NCBI RefSeq assembly: GCF_900104145.1
Contig: NZ_FNLB01000008.1
Coordinates: 62,001-126,000 of the forward strand
DNA length: 64,000 nucleotides
Source of the DNA: Pseudovibrio sp. Tun.PSC04-5.I4
GTDB lineage: Bacteria; Pseudomonadota; Alphaproteobacteria; Rhizobiales; Stappiaceae
Direction: 5' to 3'
In this document: piece after piece, positions 60,599 through 64,000 of the stretch
Layout: each line of letters begins with the position of its first letter
Numbering within the stretch: the first letter of the stretch is position 1
Notes under the pieces: model-generated
What the model was told of the DNA's origin: nothing
Database searches by the model: none
The model's input: only the letters and a program-made list of their open reading frames with translations
Made by a program: the position numbers and the translations under genes

Positions 60599-61384
60599 AT
60601 GTCCTTTGAAAAAAAAATACCCGTTTCAGCCTTCATTATAACAAAAAATGAAGAAGACCGTATCCTATCGGCCATCAACAGCATCAAAAGCTGGGTTGAT
60701 GAGGTAATTGTTGTAGATTCTGGCTCATCAGATCAAACTGTGGCGATTGCGGAAAAAGCAGGAGCACAAGTTACTTTTAACCAGTGGGAGGGATACGGGA
60801 AGCAAAAACGTTTCGCCGAGGACCAATGCCGCAACACGTGGGTCTTAAACATAGACGCTGATGAAGCCATCACCCCCTCGCTTGCAGATGAAATAGTATC
60901 CCTTTTTGATCCCGCACCTCCAAAAGACATATACAAAGTCCATATTGTGAACGTTTTCCCCCATGAGAAAACCGCCAAAAAATGGGCCTATGGATACTGG
61001 CAGTACCGCCTTTACAATAAGGAAAAGGGACGATTTTCCGCATCCAGCGTTCATGACACGGTAAGGCCTTTTGAGGGTGCAACAATCGCCAAATTGAATG
61101 GCAAAGTAGATCATAGATCTCAACCCTCTATCCAATTTTCCGTCGAAAAATTCAATCGTTATTCCGAAATGCAACTCCAACATATGATTAGTAAAGGGCG
61201 CCATATATCGTCGCTTAGGTTACTGACAGAATTCCCGATAGCCTTTTTAAAAAGTTTCATTGTCCGGCGAGGATTTATCTACGGTTGGTGGGGCTTTATT
61301 GACGCACACAACTATGCCTACTCACGCTTCATTAGAATAGCGAAATATTACCAGTACCAATTGATTAAAAACGCGAAAAAGTAA
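60599..61384 (+). CDS. GT2 glycosyltransferase, WaaE/KdtX-like LPS core type
   Basis: 261 residues from ATG 60599 (MSFEKKIPVSAF). A GT-A fold is indicated by SAFIITKNEEDRI, VDEVIVVDSGSSDQT and NIDADEAITPSL (the DxD-type metal motif). FEGYGKQKR-like WEGYGKQKRFA and the C-terminal RRGFIYGWWGFIDAHNYAY segment are typical of the WaaE/KdtX branch that adds a hexose to the LPS inner core. It probably acts at the inner face of the inner membrane. A second GT2 gene follows 19 bp later. Confidence 0.88.
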   Translation: MSFEKKIPVSAFIITKNEEDRILSAINSIKSWVDEVIVVDSGSSDQTVAIAEKAGAQVTFNQWEGYGKQKRFAEDQCRNTWVLNIDADEAITPSLADEIVSLFDPAPPKDIYKVHIVNVFPHEKTAKKWAYGYWQYRLYNKEKGRFSASSVHDTVRPFEGATIAKLNGKVDHRSQPSIQFSVEKFNRYSEMQLQHMISKGRHISSLRLLTEFPIAFLKSFIVRRGFIYGWWGFIDAHNYAYSRFIRIAKYYQYQLIKNAKK

Positions 61385-61403
61385 AATAGCCCAATAGATA
61401 TAA

Positions 61404-62342
61404 ATGGCTAGAATGGGGTGTTTCTTGAAGAATTTGATAAGTTATCTGGTGACAGTGTTTAACAAGGAAAATGAACTGCCGGAGACCCTAGATTGCCTTA
61501 GAAGACAAGAAAGACTGGGGGGCGCCCAGACAGAGTTTATATTTGTCGATGACTGTTCGACAGATAGATCGGTAGAGTTTCTCAATTCGGAAGCTCAAAG
61601 AGACCCTCGCGTAAAAGTAATTGAGAACGACCGGAATTTTGGCCCTTCCGTCAGAATCAATCAAGCTGCCACGTTTGCCTCAGGTAGCTACTTCATCCCT
61701 CTAGATGCCGACGATTTTCTCCCGTTAAATAGCACTCGTGTCCTCTTGGATATGTCTGGAGACCGTGCTGCGCCTCTCGTATTTGGCCAGTCCAAGAGAG
61801 GATACAAACCTTCAAGCCGCATTTTAACCAATGCACAGACCACAGTATCAAATGAACCCCTAACTTACTGCGCCAGGAAACAAATTGTGCACATGGGGTT
61901 TCTAGTGGAAGCTGCGCTCTGGAAAAGAGCTGGAGGAGCAGATGAACGTATATTTATACAGGACCAATCGCTCCCCCTCAGATTAAGCGCCAATGCCAAT
62001 CGTCTGGCCTATATTCATGATGTTGTGTATTGGCTGCGCCCTAGAGACGGCAACAATCTCAGTGCAGATACTGACCAGCAAAACCACGATCGCTTCCTCG
62101 CTGCTTACTATCAACTTGAACAACAACAGATTTCACAGGATGCGAAATCTGCCCTTACCAGGCAGATTGTTTCATCCCGTTGGAAACTTGAAAGAGACAG
62201 GCATAGGTTTGCCTCATTTGCCTCTGAACCATTTCTTCGTTACGCGGCAAACCGACTACTTCCTGAAGTTCCGATCACGGATCAGAAGCTGGAGAAGTAT
62301 AAAGAGCAGATGCTTACGGCAAAAAAAATAAGAAGAATGTAA
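61404..62342 (+). CDS. GT2 family glycosyltransferase
   Basis: 312 residues. Motifs are YLVTVFNKENELPETLDCL, FIFVDDCSTDRSVEFL, NDRNFGPSVRINQA and IPLDADDFLPL (DxD), then an acceptor region with FIQDQSLPLRLS (E/Q-D-x-S-type). The first ATG may not be the real start; a TTG at about 61425 lies closer to the conserved fold. Same strand and close spacing with the WaaE-like gene suggest one operon for LPS or capsule. Sugar donor unknown. Confidence 0.85.
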   Translation: MARMGCFLKNLISYLVTVFNKENELPETLDCLRRQERLGGAQTEFIFVDDCSTDRSVEFLNSEAQRDPRVKVIENDRNFGPSVRINQAATFASGSYFIPLDADDFLPLNSTRVLLDMSGDRAAPLVFGQSKRGYKPSSRILTNAQTTVSNEPLTYCARKQIVHMGFLVEAALWKRAGGADERIFIQDQSLPLRLSANANRLAYIHDVVYWLRPRDGNNLSADTDQQNHDRFLAAYYQLEQQQISQDAKSALTRQIVSSRWKLERDRHRFASFASEPFLRYAANRLLPEVPITDQKLEKYKEQMLTAKKIRRM

Positions 62343-62407
62343 GAGCATAGCTCTAGGAATTAGTGCCGAAACGGGCATGGAAATGCCTCCTATTGAGGTC
62401 TGATTTT

Positions 62408-62541
62408 GTGAAGAAATCTCGTTTCCACGATGCTCAAATTATCGCGATATTGAAGCAGGGGAAAGTGGCATTCCCGTTGTGCAGCTTTGCCGTGAGTATG
62501 GCATGAGCACGACTTCCAATTATAAGTGGTGCTCGAACTAG
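62408..62541 (+). pseudogene. IS3-family OrfA N-terminal relic
   Basis: From GTG 62408 the frame reads KKSRFHDAQIIAILKQG, then shifts to GIPVVQLCREYGMSTTSNYK and stops. This is the helix-turn-helix start of an IS3 OrfA. The remainder is missing. Confidence 0.75.
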
Positions 62542-62612
62542 TCCAATTTCTACAGCATCTTTATATTTACAATCAATAATTGTAAATGTGTGTATTACAG
62601 CTACTATAAAGT

Positions 62613-63617
62613 ATGGACACTGAAGCAATCAAATTCCATCGTCAACTTAACGTAGGTTGGAACGACTGGGTCGAGACTTACCAGATGGTGACGGGCGAAG
62701 TTGCTAATAAAGCCTATTGCCCTCCAATTGAGAATTTCTCGGCTTCTGTAAGTGCGCGGTTTCTCCCTAGCTCTACTCTTGCTGTCATTTCTGGTGGTAA
62801 TTATTTTGTCGAGCGTTCTGAAAAACGCGCTGCACAAGACAACATAGATGTGTATTGCTTACAACTGTATCAGCACGCTGATGGTAATGAACTGAATACC
62901 CCTGAAGGTCAATTTTCCCTAGAGGTTGGTGATCTCGTTTTTTACGATGCTACACAGCCTATGTCTGCATATCATTCAGATTATACTCTCTGCAAACTCA
63001 TAATCCCTCGTGAAAAGATGCAAGAATATCTATCGGTGCATCATAGTCATGCGACCCAAGTTTTTCGCGGAAATGAGGCTCCCCTGCCGATCATCCGCCA
63101 GTTAATGCTGAGCTTGGGTGCAGAGATCAATGCGCTGACAGATGATCAATACTCCAGCATTGTTGATTGCGTTTCAGATCTGATCGGGCAGTTAATTTCA
63201 AAGCGAACTGATGACAGTAGAAATTCAACTCTGGCACAGTCAGGCGAACTATTACGCCGCCTATATGCGAAAAATCTGCTTAGGCACCATCTTTCAAATT
63301 CTGAATTAGGCAATGATGATCTTGCGCAATTGATGGGCGTTTCCCGCAGCACGCTGTATCGCCTCTTGGAGCCAGTTGGTGGTTTCACAAAGTACTTGCG
63401 TTCAATGCGCCTTACACGAGCGCGTCAGTGTTTGCAGCAGCATGAACGTGTTGAAATAGGTCAGCTTGCCAACCAATGTGGTTTCAAACATCTCTCAACA
63501 TTCTCAAAGGTGTTTAGAGATGAGTTTGATATGAGTCCAAGAGAGATGATGGCTGAGATCCATGAGGGCGATAAGAGCCCTCTCAGCACATATGTGTACT
63601 GGGCTACAGCCCAATAA
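62613..63617 (+). CDS. AraC-family transcriptional regulator
   Basis: 334 residues. Residues ~45-190 form a ligand-binding cupin-like half of the AraC-binding-like type (EVGDLVFYDATQPMSAYHS). Residues ~225-325 carry the double helix-turn-helix (NDDLAQLMGVSRSTLYRLL, IGQLANQCGFKHLSTFSKVFRDEF, then MSPREM). It is a soluble activator or repressor. No obvious target gene is within the window; what follows is a gap to the edge. Confidence 0.92.
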   Translation: MDTEAIKFHRQLNVGWNDWVETYQMVTGEVANKAYCPPIENFSASVSARFLPSSTLAVISGGNYFVERSEKRAAQDNIDVYCLQLYQHADGNELNTPEGQFSLEVGDLVFYDATQPMSAYHSDYTLCKLIIPREKMQEYLSVHHSHATQVFRGNEAPLPIIRQLMLSLGAEINALTDDQYSSIVDCVSDLIGQLISKRTDDSRNSTLAQSGELLRRLYAKNLLRHHLSNSELGNDDLAQLMGVSRSTLYRLLEPVGGFTKYLRSMRLTRARQCLQQHERVEIGQLANQCGFKHLSTFSKVFRDEFDMSPREMMAEIHEGDKSPLSTYVYWATAQ

Positions 63618-63674
63618 ACTGCCCAAGATTCCTAAACGTGTTGATAACTGCGATGGCTTACCACGGCGTGGAAA

Positions 63675-63700
63675 ATCACAGGCTTTTACTGTGATGTTTC
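63675..63700 (+). terminator. hairpin after the AraC gene, possible terminator
   Basis: ATCACAG and CTGTGAT form a seven-base stem with a seven-base loop, followed by GTTTC. The T run is weak, so termination is uncertain. Confidence 0.35.
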
Positions 63701-64000
63701 AAACAGGACGAATTCGGCAGGCTTTATTTTTTCTCTCGTTTCAATCTTAAAAAACTCCAAATACCGTGTGCTAAAACCTACAAAATTTCCGCATTTACTT
63801 TGTATTCCGACTACCTAATTGTCCTGATCAAGACGTATTTATAGGCAATAACACCAATTTATATTGGGTTTTTCTAATTTAAGGCTTGATCAAGATATGG
63901 GCTTCGAATGTCTAATTAATTCCCGACGTGCCCCCACTCATTCGGTCTCAGTTTCGCAGTTCCGCTTTCTCTCAATTAAATTGTGATCCGAACTATGAGT
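63701..64000. other. right-edge gap, no gene seen
   Basis: The last 300 bp are AT-rich and contain no supported gene on either strand. Confidence 0.5.

Overview
The window looks like accessory DNA from a Gram-negative alphaproteobacterium, probably a marine host-associated member of the Hyphomicrobiales or Rhodobacterales (Pseudovibrio/Labrenzia-like). This rests on the style of the genes (GT25, GT11 and GT10 glycosyltransferases, an SQR/ETHE1 sulfide module, an AidA-type autotransporter, IS5, IS256, IS3 and IS6 transposases) and is an inference, since no rRNA or other marker gene is present. No tRNA, rRNA or CRISPR array was seen. Mobile elements and gene relics are so dense that this is probably an island or a plasmid.

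Left third (1-25.4 kb): a nonribosomal peptide synthetase (NRPS) locus on the minus strand. Read in transcription order it has NRPS-A (20511-9634, modules C-A-T, C-A-T, C-A-T-E), NRPS-B (9619-119, three C-A-T modules) and the first 38 codons of a third NRPS gene (114-1) running off the left edge. Gaps between the three genes are a few to about 14 bases. The six A domains are almost identical except for one internal segment of about 420-480 bp that carries the specificity pocket. The pocket codes I read are DLTKVGEVGK-type (Asn) for module 2 and DILQLGLIWK (Gly) for modules 4 and 5; modules 1, 3 and 6 are unusual. Divergent from NRPS-A lie a PLP-dependent diaminopimelate-decarboxylase-like gene and a glutamate mutase whose S and E subunits are fused. 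An IS5-type element separates the two. Together they could supply 3-methylaspartate or its decarboxylation product to the synthetase.

Middle (25.4-38.4 kb): a graveyard of mobile elements and broken genes. It contains an intact IS5-type element, an IS256-type element sitting between fragments of a topoisomerase III gene and a glucose-6-phosphate isomerase gene, and an intact DeoR-family regulator. A four-gene ABC exporter operon (HlyD adaptor, ATPase, two FtsX-like permeases) is followed by a carrier-protein pseudogene with a one-base frameshift. A badly decayed DltA-like adenylating enzyme and an AraC pseudogene lie beyond it.

Right of centre (38.4-52.7 kb): a cell-surface glycan block with three glycosyltransferases (GT25, a GT11 alpha-1,2-fucosyltransferase, a GT10-like fucosyltransferase), divergent from the GDP-L-fucose genes fcl and gmd and another putative glycosyltransferase. 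Then comes a sulfide/persulfide detoxification operon (DUF2892 membrane protein, ETHE1-like persulfide dioxygenase, DUF442-SQR fusion, SulP transporter) ending in a clear terminator. It is divergent from an unusual methyltransferase/GT29-sialyltransferase-like fusion, which converges with a Crp/Fnr regulator.

Right end (52.8-64 kb): an IS6-type element split by a group II intron whose splice junctions and EBS1-IBS1 pairing can be read directly, a 1305-residue autotransporter, two GT2 glycosyltransferases and an AraC-family regulator. The fucose, GT29-like and LPS-type glycosyltransferases, the autotransporter and the peptide synthetase together suggest a bacterium that invests in host interaction.
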